From Rhodospirillales bacterium (lineage in GTDB: Bacteria; Pseudomonadota; Alphaproteobacteria; Reyranellales; Reyranellaceae), in the NCBI GenBank assembly GCA_016185145.1, contig JACPOB010000065.1:1-59610 (forward strand): a DNA stretch of 59,610 nt, written 5' to 3'. The first letter of the stretch is position 1. Each line of letters opens with the position of its first letter. The position numbers and the translations under genes were made by a program. The notes beneath the pieces are model-generated. The model made no database searches. It saw only the letters and a program-made list of their open reading frames with translations, and was not told the origin of the DNA. This document shows, in pieces, positions 18,883-27,102 of this stretch.

Positions 18883-20211
18883 TCAGCCGCGGATCGCCCA
18901 GAGCTCGATATTGAGGTTTGGGAACTCGCCGGAGAGATGGATGGCGAACCCACCGGAGGACTGCAGTTCCTTCCAGTGCGCTGAATTGCGATCCAGCTCG
19001 AAGTAGGTCGCGCCGGCATAGAACGGCAACTGCCGTGGCGCGACCGGCAACGGCCGCACCGCGATACCCGGCAGGGCGACGTTCACCAGCTCGCGGATAT
19101 GCTCGACCGCGCCGATCTTGACTTGTGAAGGAAAGAGCCGCCGCAGCGTCTCGGTCGGCACATCGGCCTGCACGGCCAGCACGAAGCTCGACGAACGCAG
19201 GATGCCGCGATCGACGATGGGGCCGACCCGCACGCCGTAGGCGCGCTGCTGCAGCGGGATCTGGATGGCCGTCTGCTCGATGACCGTCGAAAGCGAGCGG
19301 CGCAGATCGGCGACCACCGGCGCGAAGCTGCGCTGCAGGTCGGCATGCCGATAAGGCGGATAGTCCGAGGGACGGCGACTCGCCTCGGTGAACGTCGCGA
19401 AGTCGCCCGCAATCTGCACCAGGGCGGCGTAGAGATCGGCCGGATGGATGTTGCCGTCGCTCGCCCAGTGCGCCAGGAGCTTCTGCGAGCGGTTGACCGA
19501 CTGCAGCAGCAGGAAGTCGGAGACGTCCGCCACGCCGCGCGAACCCGGCGCGGTCAGCCGCGCCGCCAGCGCCTCGCCGCGCTGGTTGAGCAGGCCGGTG
19601 AGCTCGGCAAGCAGGCCGCTGAGCGGCGGAGCGGCGGAGCAGGCCAGGCACGGCGCGATCCACTGATCGTCGAGCACGACCTTGCGGTCGGCGCCGACCT
19701 CGACCACGCGGGCCAGACCGATGCCATGGTAGCCCGCGCGATTCTCGGTCTCGAGCATGTAGCGCAGCCGCAGCCTTCCGACCTGTACCTCGGCCGGCTG
19801 CGGCGAGCCGGAATGCGTGTCGTAGGCCTCGAAGGGCCGCTGCTCATAGCGGCCTTCGGCGGAGCCGTTCGCGGTCACTTCCACCGCCCCCGCCTGCCGC
19901 ATCGGCAGCACGAGATAGACGACGGCGTTACGCGTCGTTTCGGGCAGGTCGAGCGGCACCGGCTGGTCGGTCTCGCCGGGCAGGGCGAACGGCGTGCCGT
20001 CCTCGAAGACGCCGCTGCCGCTCGCCAAGGCGAACTGGCCGGTGGCGAGCAGGTTGCGGTTGATCACGCCTTCCGTCAGTCCCCAGGCATGGGAGCGCAG
20101 GGAGGCCGTGCGATCGCGCACCAACGCCTCGAGCCAGCGATCCTGCTGCTGGAAGTGCTGCGCGCGCAGGAACATCCCCTCGAGCCAGACAACACGGTTC
20201 GACCAGGTCAT
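18883..20211 (-). CDS. tssK: Type VI secretion baseplate protein TssK
   Basis: 442 residues. TssK connects the baseplate to the TssM/TssL membrane complex. The conserved start is RVVWLEGMFLRAQHFQQQDR, followed by WGLTEGVINRNLLATGQFAL, and the C-terminal end is EFPNLNIELWAI. All three are characteristic. The ATG overlaps the tssJ stop as ATGA; the reading frame stays open upstream but that text belongs to tssJ in another frame. It is followed after 20 bases by tssL. Confidence 0.95.
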   Translation of the reverse strand: MTWSNRVVWLEGMFLRAQHFQQQDRWLEALVRDRTASLRSHAWGLTEGVINRNLLATGQFALASGSGVFEDGTPFALPGETDQPVPLDLPETTRNAVVYLVLPMRQAGAVEVTANGSAEGRYEQRPFEAYDTHSGSPQPAEVQVGRLRLRYMLETENRAGYHGIGLARVVEVGADRKVVLDDQWIAPCLACSAAPPLSGLLAELTGLLNQRGEALAARLTAPGSRGVADVSDFLLLQSVNRSQKLLAHWASDGNIHPADLYAALVQIAGDFATFTEASRRPSDYPPYRHADLQRSFAPVVADLRRSLSTVIEQTAIQIPLQQRAYGVRVGPIVDRGILRSSSFVLAVQADVPTETLRRLFPSQVKIGAVEHIRELVNVALPGIAVRPLPVAPRQLPFYAGATYFELDRNSAHWKELQSSGGFAIHLSGEFPNLNIELWAIRG

Positions 20212-20667
20212 GCCGACACCAGTGCGGCCTTGTTGCCGCTGAGGGAGACGGCGAACTTCGAGAGCCCGCTCTCGGCGATCGGAGCGACCATGCGCCATTG
20301 CGAGCGATCGATGTCGCGGAACAGCACGGCAACGCCGATGAAGCGCACGCCGGGCTTCGGATTCAGCGTGACCTTCCGCGTCTCGCCTGGACGGACGACC
20401 ACTTCCTCGAAGCCGGCGCTTTCCGCTCCGAGCGTCTGGGCTTCTCGTTGCATCAGGGAGTAGACGTCAGCCGCCTCGAACTTGCCCCTGGCATTGAGCG
20501 AATAGAGGCGAACCGCAACGGACACCGGCGTGCCCGTCGGATTGGGATTGATGTCGGAGTTCGCCTTGATGGTCACGTCGACCACCGGGGGGGGGAGGCG
20601 GCCCCCCGCACCCTTCGACCAGAAGGGCGGCCGGCACCGCCCCCAACAGCAAACGGCGAATGATCAT
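20208..20667 (-). pseudogene. tssJ: Outer-membrane lipoprotein TssJ, out of frame at a C(9) run
   Basis: TssJ is the lipoprotein that docks TssM to the outer membrane. The ATG at 20667 opens a lipoprotein signal, MIIRRLLLGAVPAALLVEGC, with the lipobox cysteine at residue 20. The next residues are GGPPPPP. The mature TssJ domain (VDVTIKANSDINPNPTG onward, with VRLYSLNARGKFEAADVYSL and ending in KAALVSA) is in a different frame. The two frames meet at a run of nine C on the coding strand; eight would give a normal protein reading CGGPPPPPVVDVTIK. Either the count is a sequencing or assembly error, or the gene is switched off here by slippage. The ATG overlaps the tagH stop and the TGA overlaps the tssK start, so the position in the operon is normal. 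Confidence 0.88.
20587..20595. repeat. Nine-base G/C homopolymer inside tssJ
   Basis: Nine G on the plus strand (nine C in the coding sense) lie just after the lipobox of tssJ. Changing the length by one base (to eight) restores the reading frame. Runs of this kind are prone to slippage in vivo and to miscounting in sequencing. Confidence 0.9.
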
Positions 20668-21995
20668 GACGAGGCCCGATCCGCGCTCAGCTTTTCAATT
20701 GCCTGTTCGTAGGCACGCGCGAAAGCCTTGCCGAACACGCTGTCGAAATCGTCCGAAAGCGCCTGGGTCACGCTCTTGTGCAGCTGCCCGAAAGCTTCCC
20801 AGGCCTTTGCTTTCTTCTGAGCCGGATGGATCTGCAGCCCGCCGCCGCCCGCCTTCTGCTCGATGATCTCGGGATCGAACTGGGCGAGAAGGACGCGAAC
20901 GGCGGCCTGCATCGCCGAGATGGTCGCGAGTTCGTGCATCCTGAGATCGTCGAAGGCTTCGGCTATGGCCTCGTCGACCGGCATGCTGCCGCGCCGGCCG
21001 GTGCCGAGCAGGGTCGCCAGGGCGTCATCGTCATCGAGCGAGAACTTCAAGGGGTTGTTGCCGGTCGGCCGAATCATCGTCTGCTCGATGCGGAACTCGT
21101 CCTTGATGCTGGAGCGCGCCATCAAGGTCTGACGAAGACCGTTGACGCTTTGCCGCAGCGCGGCGCCGATCCGCTCAAGCGTCTTCTCGGGATCCGGCAG
21201 CTTCGTGTCGCTGAGCGCGACGCCACGCAGGAAGGCCTCGACCACCGCGGCATCGCCCGGGCTTTCCGCCGGTGGCGCGGCCGGCGGCGCCGGCTGCCGA
21301 TGCTCGCTTTTCGCCGGGGCAGGCTGAGCGCCTTGCGGCGAGCGCTCGGGCTGCGGCGGCCGCTCCGGAGGCCGCGGGTTGGCGGCAGGCAGGTCGACAT
21401 CCCAATCGTCGGGGATGATCGCGACCGGTCCCGGCGGCCGGAAAGCGCTTTGAAGAGCGGGCGCGTGATCCGAATCGGTCGATCCCGTGAACGGCTCCGG
21501 GGCGGGCGCGAGCGGATCGAAGTCTGCCGGCAGTATCGGCGAATTCGGCGCATCGAGCATCGAGGAGGAGCTGGCCAGCCTCGCATCCTGATAGGGACGG
21601 ACGTCGGATCGCGACGGCAAGGGATCGTGGGCGGCAACGAAGCTGTCCTGCTCGCGCGCCGCCTCTTCCTCGTCGATGATCACTTCGATCTCGTAGAGGC
21701 CGAACTTGACCCTGTCGCCATTGCGCAGCTTCTGGCTGGCGCCCTTCCCTATCGGATCGTTGGCCTGGTTGAGGAACGTGCCGTTGGTGCTGAAATCGTG
21801 CAGCTCCCATTCGCCGACACCGTAGACGAACTGGCAGTGCTTCTTCGACAGATGACGGTCAGGATCCGCGACGACCCATTGATTTTCTTTTCCCCGACCA
21901 ATGGAGAACTCGCCGCCGCGAACCTCGCGCCGCTCGGGCGCCACGTTGTCGGGGCAACGGATCATGACAAGCTTCAGAGTCACGTGAGGACGCAC
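20664..21995 (-). CDS. tagH: Type VI secretion FHA-domain protein TagH (ImpI)
   Basis: 443 residues. The N-terminal FHA domain (about residues 1-105) has GGEFSIGRGKENQWVV, HLSKKHCQFVY and the phosphopeptide-loop text LHDFSTNGTFLN. A Pro/Ala-rich linker (about 150-245) leads to the C-terminal T6SS-Fha domain with RIGAALRQSVNGLRQTLMAR, NNPLKFSLDDDDALATLLG and AKAWEAFGQLHKS. The FHA domain reads threonine phosphorylation by PpkA, which PppA reverses. It is the first gene of the minus-strand block; the promoter should lie in 21996-22182, divergent from the hydrolase gene. Its stop overlaps the tssJ start. Confidence 0.93.
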   Translation of the reverse strand: MRPHVTLKLVMIRCPDNVAPERREVRGGEFSIGRGKENQWVVADPDRHLSKKHCQFVYGVGEWELHDFSTNGTFLNQANDPIGKGASQKLRNGDRVKFGLYEIEVIIDEEEAAREQDSFVAAHDPLPSRSDVRPYQDARLASSSSMLDAPNSPILPADFDPLAPAPEPFTGSTDSDHAPALQSAFRPPGPVAIIPDDWDVDLPAANPRPPERPPQPERSPQGAQPAPAKSEHRQPAPPAAPPAESPGDAAVVEAFLRGVALSDTKLPDPEKTLERIGAALRQSVNGLRQTLMARSSIKDEFRIEQTMIRPTGNNPLKFSLDDDDALATLLGTGRRGSMPVDEAIAEAFDDLRMHELATISAMQAAVRVLLAQFDPEIIEQKAGGGGLQIHPAQKKAKAWEAFGQLHKSVTQALSDDFDSVFGKAFARAYEQAIEKLSADRASS

Positions 21996-22182
21996 TCCTG
22001 TACGGGAGGCGAACGGCAGGTCCGATCGCCTAAAATTCTAGTAGCGGAACCCACGATTGGGCAATCGTATTTGGACTTCGCTGCGGCTCGAACGTCCTGC
22101 TGCAGACGCCGGACAAGCTCGGCTCAATCATATTGAAAGTTGTGGGACGCCATAAAACTACCATTAATTTGCGTATCAAGGG

Positions 22183-23031
22183 ATGTGGTTGACGGCCCGG
22201 GGCGTTGGCAGCCATCCTGTACCCGAGCCATTCGACACAGACCCTGTCGCCATGTGCCTTGCCCCATCGCAAGTGATCCTGAGTACCGACGAAGCCGGCG
22301 CGGTCGCCCCGCCGATCTTCACGTCGGTCGGGCTGGACGCGGTGAACGGGCCGGGCGACGTGTTCGTCATCCAATCGCTGCTGAACAGGCGACTGCCCAA
22401 GCCTCACACGGACGTTCCCGTGACCGGCATGATGGACCCTGGGACGATCCTTGCCATCAAGGCGTTCCAGGCAGTCGTGATGAACATGAATCCGCCGACC
22501 GGACACGTGGTGCCCGGCAGCCCGACCTACTACGCCTTGGCCGCGCGACCGCTGGTCGCCAAGGAGCAGGCGCCGCCGCCGCGCTTCGGTCACGTCGGGA
22601 TCCTTCCGCCGGACGTGATCGACGCGGCCAAGAGCTCGCGTCAGCGTTGGGGCATCCCGCCGTCGATCACGCTGGCTCAGTGGATCGTCGAGAGCGCCTG
22701 GGGCGCAGCAATGCCGCCCGACAGCAACAACCCGTTCGGCATCAAGGCGCTGGAGGGCCAGCCGGCGGTCGAAAGCGAGACCCGCGAAGTCATCGACGGC
22801 AAGGTGGTGACGATAACGGCGCGCTTCCGGCGTTTCGCCAGCATGTCCGAGGCGTTCGAGCTGCACGGCAAGCTGCTGTCGACCGGCTCGCCCTATCGGG
22901 CCGCGATGGAAGTCGTCAAGGACCCCGACCGCTTCGCCGACGCGCTGACCGGCGTCTACGCCACCGATCCGCAATACGGCACGACGCTGAAGTGGGTGAT
23001 GGATAACTATCGCCTGAAGCAATACGACTGA
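22183..23031 (+). CDS. GH73-type glucosaminidase, candidate T6SS effector
   Basis: 282 residues. The N-terminal half (about 40-130) has a peptidoglycan-binding-like repeat: GPGDVFVIQSLLNRRL, PVTGMMDPGTILAIKAFQ. The C-terminal half (about 145-282) is a FlgJ/GH73 glucosaminidase domain with LAQWIVESAWG carrying the likely catalytic Glu170, then NNPFGIKA, FRRFASMSEAFELHG and YATDPQYGTTLKWV. No signal peptide is visible, which is odd for a wall enzyme and normal for a T6SS cargo. The gene is divergent from tagH and faces a small secreted protein one base from its end. A start at ATG 22252 is also possible. Function as effector is inferred from context. Confidence 0.78.
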   Translation: MWLTARGVGSHPVPEPFDTDPVAMCLAPSQVILSTDEAGAVAPPIFTSVGLDAVNGPGDVFVIQSLLNRRLPKPHTDVPVTGMMDPGTILAIKAFQAVVMNMNPPTGHVVPGSPTYYALAARPLVAKEQAPPPRFGHVGILPPDVIDAAKSSRQRWGIPPSITLAQWIVESAWGAAMPPDSNNPFGIKALEGQPAVESETREVIDGKVVTITARFRRFASMSEAFELHGKLLSTGSPYRAAMEVVKDPDRFADALTGVYATDPQYGTTLKWVMDNYRLKQYD

Positions 23032-23032
23032 T

Positions 23033-23299
23033 CTACGGTTTGAATTCGCCGCCGCCGGGCGGCGTGATCTTGGCGTCGCGCAGCCGCTTCTCCAGCACCG
23101 GAATTGCGGACGCGGCCTTTCCCCTCGAGCAATCGTCGAGCGCAACCAGGGCCTCGACGTCCACCCGCCTGCCCGTCGCATTCTGGACATAGCGCCGATA
23201 GAGGTCGCTGAGCTGGGCGCAATAGGCCTTATCATCGTTTTGCGCCTGCGCGAGCGGCGCCACCGACACAGCGGCAAGTACAAGGAGAATGCGTTTCAC
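23033..23299 (-). CDS. Small secreted protein, candidate immunity protein
   Basis: 88 residues from a GTG start. A clear Sec signal peptide (about 1-20, MKRILLVLAAVSVAPLAQAQ) is followed by a short helical domain with two cysteines (Cys27 and Cys57 in AYCAQLSDLYRRYVQ and ALDDCSRGK) that may form a disulfide. It is convergent with the GH73 gene, one base away. A periplasmic location is what an immunity protein against a wall hydrolase needs. Proteins of this look are also found as free-standing hypotheticals, so the role is a guess. Effector/immunity pairs are more often co-directional. Confidence 0.6.
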   Translation of the reverse strand: MKRILLVLAAVSVAPLAQAQNDDKAYCAQLSDLYRRYVQNATGRRVDVEALVALDDCSRGKAASAIPVLEKRLRDAKITPPGGGEFKP

Positions 23300-23698
23300 G
23301 AGACCTGTTCCACGATCGGCGCCGGCCCGCGATCTTGGCGGATCCGATTCGACCGATGACGATGTGCTCCGCGTGATCGTACATCACAATTGGCCCCAAC
23401 TCGAAACCGGTCCTACTCTCCTAGCCACGGCGACGATGGGAATCTGTGGGATTTGTCACCCAGGGAGACCTTGGTTGCCCTTGAACAGCCACGCATTTCT
23501 GCGATCGTCCATCGCGTGTTCCAGTCGAGGGCGAGGTCGCCGGCCCGCGCCGAAGCACCTGTGCGCTTCACCGCACGCGTGGTCGCTCCGCAGTTGCTTA
23601 CGGACTGGGACAACGACTGGGTACCCCCGCCCACCGTGGCTTAGCCGACGGTCGTAGAGCCGTTTGACTTCAGCGATTACGGCGGCACACTCCGCCGC
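23300..23698. other. Intergenic region, no supported gene
   Basis: About 400 bases between the small secreted protein and the capA-like gene. One open frame at 23390-23644 (84 codons) has no ribosome binding site and a composition I do not trust. No terminator or promoter is convincing. Confidence 0.5.
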
Positions 23699-25012
23699 AT
23701 GTCCCTTTCGCTCCTCCTTGCCGGCGATTCGATCCTGCAGCGCCGGTTGAACAGTCTCGACGATTCCGAGCTCCGGCCATTATTCGACAAGGTTCGCGCA
23801 GCCGACGTCGCCTTCACCAATCTCGAGGTGCTGGCCAACGATTATCGCGGCGATCCCGCCCTGGAGAGCGGAGGCTCGCATTTCGGCGCCCCCGCCTGGG
23901 TGCTGGACGAGCTGGCCGCGGCGGGTTTCGACCTGTTCGCCACGGCCACGAATCACGCCCTCGATTATTCGATCTCAGGCCTTGTGCACACGATCGAGGC
24001 GCTGGAGGCACGCGGCCTGTCCTTCGCAGGCGTCGGCCGCAATCTCGAGGATGCGCGCCGGCCCTGCTATCACACCTCGCCCGTCGGCACCGTGGCGATG
24101 ATCTCCTGCTGCTCGACCTTCGCCAAAGGCAACGAGGCGGGCGCACAGCGGCCCGACCTTCCGGGACGCCCGGGGCTCAACCCGCTGCATGTCGACACAC
24201 TGCACGAGGTCACCGAGCCGCAGCTCGCGGTGCTGCGCGAGGTCGCCGACCAACTCGGCCTCGAGGCCGATCGTCAGCAGAAGATCAAATCCGGCTTCGC
24301 CTTCCCGCTCGCCGACCCGGCGGTCTTCCCGCTGGGCGACCTCAAGTTCAAGTCGGCCAATCGGGCGCAAGTGCGCACGACGCCCAGGCCCGCGGACATC
24401 GCCGCCATGGTGCGCTGGATCGAGGAGGCGCGCGGGCTCGCCGACCTCGTGCTGGTGAGTCTGCATGCCCACGAGCAGCTCGGCTCCAAGGAGGTGCCGG
24501 CCGAATTCATCGGAACCTTCGCGCGCGAGATGATCGACGCGGGTGCCGATCTCGTGGTCGGCCATGGCCCGCACCTGCTGCGCGGGCTGGAGCTCTACAA
24601 GGGAAAGCCGATCTTCTACAGCCTCGGCAACTTCATCGGCCAGAACGAGCTGGTGCCCAAGATCCCGGCCGACGGCTACGAGCGCTTCCGCGCCGAGCCT
24701 CATCTGACGCCGGGGCAGGTCTATCAGAAGCGCACGCAGGGCGACCAGGCGGGCTTTCCGGCCGACCGCCGCTACTGGGAGTCGGTGGTGCCCACGCTAC
24801 GCTACGAGCACGGCTCGAACGGACGGCCGACATTGCGCTCGATCGAGCTGACACCGATCTCGCTGGGCTGGAAAGATGCCCGCCATCGTCGCGGGCGTCC
24901 GCGCCTCGCAGGCATCGAGGAAGGAACCGCCATCATCGAGCGCTTCGCCGAGCTCTCGCGACCGTTCGGCACCGAGCTCTGCAACGAGGCACGGTCGGTC
25001 CTGTTGGCTTAA
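23699..25012 (+). CDS. CapA/PgsA-like metallophosphatase-fold protein
   Basis: 437 residues of the CapA family (poly-gamma-glutamate synthesis accessory, calcineurin-like fold). Typical segments are LLLAGDSILQRRL at the start, VAFTNLEVLAND, FDLFATATNHALDYSISGLVHTIEALE, LVSLHAHEQLGSKE, GADLVVGHGPHLLRGLELYKGKPIFYSLGNFIGQ. The Asp, Asn-His and Gly-His-Gly-Pro-His residues would bind metal. No signal peptide is seen, so this is a cytoplasmic member, probably a hydrolase rather than a polymer exporter. It is followed after 26 bases by an SDR gene and may form a two-gene operon; the shared substrate is unknown. Confidence 0.85.
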   Translation: MSLSLLLAGDSILQRRLNSLDDSELRPLFDKVRAADVAFTNLEVLANDYRGDPALESGGSHFGAPAWVLDELAAAGFDLFATATNHALDYSISGLVHTIEALEARGLSFAGVGRNLEDARRPCYHTSPVGTVAMISCCSTFAKGNEAGAQRPDLPGRPGLNPLHVDTLHEVTEPQLAVLREVADQLGLEADRQQKIKSGFAFPLADPAVFPLGDLKFKSANRAQVRTTPRPADIAAMVRWIEEARGLADLVLVSLHAHEQLGSKEVPAEFIGTFAREMIDAGADLVVGHGPHLLRGLELYKGKPIFYSLGNFIGQNELVPKIPADGYERFRAEPHLTPGQVYQKRTQGDQAGFPADRRYWESVVPTLRYEHGSNGRPTLRSIELTPISLGWKDARHRRGRPRLAGIEEGTAIIERFAELSRPFGTELCNEARSVLLA

Positions 25013-25038
25013 GCCCTGCCGGTCCAACTGGAGAGTTC

Positions 25039-25815
25039 ATGCCGTCGAATACGCTCGACCGATTCCGTCTCACCAACCGGACTGCTCTCGTGACAGGCGC
25101 TCGCCGGGAAATCGGCCGGGCCATCGCCCTCGCCTTGGCCGGCGCCGGAGCGCGACTGGCCATCCACCATGCCGGCACCGCCGAGGAAGCGGCCGATGCC
25201 GACGCCGTGGTACGGGAGATCGAGCGGGACGGCGGCACGGCGCGCGCGTTCGACCAGGATTTTGCCCTGGATGACGCGGGGCATCGCCTGGCTGCCGCAG
25301 TCACCGCCTGGTCGCCTGTCGATATCCTGGTGCTGAACGCTTCCATCGAGCTGCCGGAGCCGTATCAGGCAATCACGCGTGCACGGTTCGACCGGCAGAT
25401 CTCGGTCAACCTGCGCAGCCCGCTGGAACTGTTGCAGGCCCTGGTCCCGCCCATGGGCGCCCGCGGCTGGGGTCGCGTCGTGACGATTGGCAGCGTGCAG
25501 CAGGTCCGGCCGCATCCGCAGATGATGGTCTACGCCGGGACCAAGGCGGCACAGCTCAACTGGTCATGGAACCTGGCCCGCCAGTTCGGCGGTCAGGGCG
25601 TCACGGTCAACAATCTGGCTCCCGGCGCCATCCTGACAGCGCGCAACCGCGCCCAGATGGCGACGGAAGGTGAAGCGTTGGTTCAGCGCATTCCAACTGG
25701 CCGGCTCGGCAAGCCGGACGATCTCGTCGGAGCAGCCTTGCTGCTCTGTTCGGATGCTGGCGCGTATATCAACGGGATCGATCTTTACGTCGATGGCGGC
25801 CGCGCCATCGCATAG
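25039..25815 (+). CDS. Short-chain dehydrogenase/reductase
   Basis: 258 residues, classical SDR length. The cofactor motif is TGARREIG (residues 20-27), a TGxxxxxG form with the middle glycine replaced. Then come NAS in LVLNASIELPE in place of NNAG, the catalytic Ser in VTIGSVQ, and the YAGTK motif (YxxxK) with PGAI after it. The C-terminus ends with GIDLYVDGGRAIA, as in FabG-like oxidoreductases. Substrate unknown. A GGAG site precedes the ATG; it lies 26 bases after the CapA-like gene. Confidence 0.9.
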   Translation: MPSNTLDRFRLTNRTALVTGARREIGRAIALALAGAGARLAIHHAGTAEEAADADAVVREIERDGGTARAFDQDFALDDAGHRLAAAVTAWSPVDILVLNASIELPEPYQAITRARFDRQISVNLRSPLELLQALVPPMGARGWGRVVTIGSVQQVRPHPQMMVYAGTKAAQLNWSWNLARQFGGQGVTVNNLAPGAILTARNRAQMATEGEALVQRIPTGRLGKPDDLVGAALLLCSDAGAYINGIDLYVDGGRAIA

Positions 25816-25913
25816 GCCGGGCCGCGGACCTATACAAATTTTTGAGATCGCTGCCGCGCGACGGTCACGATCGGGCCCCTCCTGACTCGTGGGGCAGCGT
25901 CCCCATGGAGGAT

Positions 25914-26192
25914 ATGATGCTTACACGACTGTCTCTCTTGACGCTCGCCATGATCAGCGTTGCCGGCATGGCCAACGCCCGAACGATCTGGGAGCGCCCG
26001 GTACAGGAGCCGCCCGTCGTCGACAGCGCTTCGCCGCCTGCCCATGGTCCCCGCAAAGTAGCGATCACCGACGAGTACGGTTTCCGCTACGACGCATGGG
26101 GCAACAGGCTCAACGGCGCAGGCCATGTGATGGCCCCGCCACATACACTTCCCGGAGCCACCGTGATTCAGAACGGCCCGGGCCAGTCATAA
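25914..26192 (+). CDS. Small secreted protein of unknown function
   Basis: 92 residues. A ribosome binding site (GGAGG) lies just before two adjacent ATG codons, and a Sec signal peptide (about 1-23, LTRLSLLTLAMISVAGMANA) follows. The mature part has EYGFRYDAWGNRLNGAGHVM, an RHS-like YDxxGNR turn, then a Pro-rich stretch. No family is recognised. Confidence 0.65.
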   Translation: MMLTRLSLLTLAMISVAGMANARTIWERPVQEPPVVDSASPPAHGPRKVAITDEYGFRYDAWGNRLNGAGHVMAPPHTLPGATVIQNGPGQS

Positions 26193-26390
26193 GCGACCAC
26201 GAGATGAGCAACCTCGTCCGACGGTTTCAAACCGTCGGACGAAGGCGTCTTCCCGACCTGTAAGGTGCTGGAGATCGCGCCTTACGGGTAGCTGACGATT
26301 CTGGATGTCTTGTGGTACCTCGCCGAGGTGCTATCCTTGGTAGACTCAACTCTGTTGCGTCGTTGCACTTGTTGAGGCCTAAGTAATGGC

Positions 26391-26906
26391 ATGAAGTTCA
26401 GGCTCGTCGCACATTGGCCCTCCGCTGATATCCTTCCGACAATCGAGGAACATGGGAGCGCCCGCACCGCCAGCAGACGCTACAGGCAGTTGATGCGGGG
26501 TGGCATGTCTTCGGTCTCGATCTTCGTCTCGCTCGACAATTCGATGAAGAGACTGTCGCCAACGGCATTGCTGAGGCGCGCGCAGGCAGAGCCCAAGTCG
26601 GCGCTGAGATTCGTTCAGGCACGGAAGACCATCGCCAGCGCGCTGTTGGGCGTGTTGGCTTCCGCGCTACCGAATTCCTTCGGCGACTTCGGCGTCGTGC
26701 CGAGCTGGGGCATGTTGCGCGCCGCTCGCAGCTCGCGGTCCGGCCGGCGACGGTCACGGCTTGCCGGTGACGTCTTGGCGGAGCGTGTGCGCATCGCCTG
26801 CCGGGACGGAAGTCGAAACTCGACTGGCGTAGTGCTGACCGTGCCTTCCGACGCCTCGATGTACAGGTGCAGCACAGAGGGCGACGCCCGGCCGTTTGGA
26901 GGCTAG
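26391..26906 (+). CDS. Uncertain small gene, possibly degenerate
   Basis: An open frame of 171 codons in a stretch with no better candidate. The first 70 residues (MKFRLVAHWPSADILPTIEE through SPTALLRRAQAEPKS) look like a real small protein in composition and third-position GC. After that the frame becomes Arg/Ser-rich and looks non-coding. No family is recognised. The 26193-26390 stretch before it is empty. A short real gene ending in a frameshift is as likely as no gene. Confidence 0.3.
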   Translation: MKFRLVAHWPSADILPTIEEHGSARTASRRYRQLMRGGMSSVSIFVSLDNSMKRLSPTALLRRAQAEPKSALRFVQARKTIASALLGVLASALPNSFGDFGVVPSWGMLRAARSSRSGRRRSRLAGDVLAERVRIACRDGSRNSTGVVLTVPSDASMYRCSTEGDARPFGG

Positions 26907-26938
26907 TACCTGCTTTCATTGAATAGTGATTCACAGAA

Positions 26939-27087
26939 GACCTCATCCTGAGGAGCCGCGCGCAGCTGAGCGCATTCAGATGCGCGTGGGCGTCTCGAAG
27001 GATGGCAACAAAGGCGATGTAGCCCACCCTTCGAGATGGCAAGCGCGCATGTGAATGCGCGTAAGCGGGCCTCCTCAGGGTGAGGTC
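26939..27087. repeat. Large palindromic intergenic repeat
   Basis: The outer arms at 26939-26955 (GACCTCATCCTGAGGAG) and 27071-27087 match as an inverted repeat in 16 of 17 positions. Inner arms around GTCTCGAAGGATGG and ACCCTTCGAGATGG also pair. The whole folds as one long hairpin. Elements of this type are scattered in rhizobial genomes. It lies downstream of the response-regulator gene, and the end of the hairpin is 15 bases from that gene's stop, so it could act as a transcript end. Confidence 0.75.
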
Positions 27088-27102
27088 GGGCTGTATGAGG
27101 CA

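Noticed and set aside
23390..23644. 84-codon open frame
   Set aside because: No ribosome binding site, no recognisable motif, and composition not convincing.
26398..27042. 214-codon minus-strand frame
   Set aside because: Arg/Ser/Cys-rich and runs through the palindromic repeat; not a believable protein.
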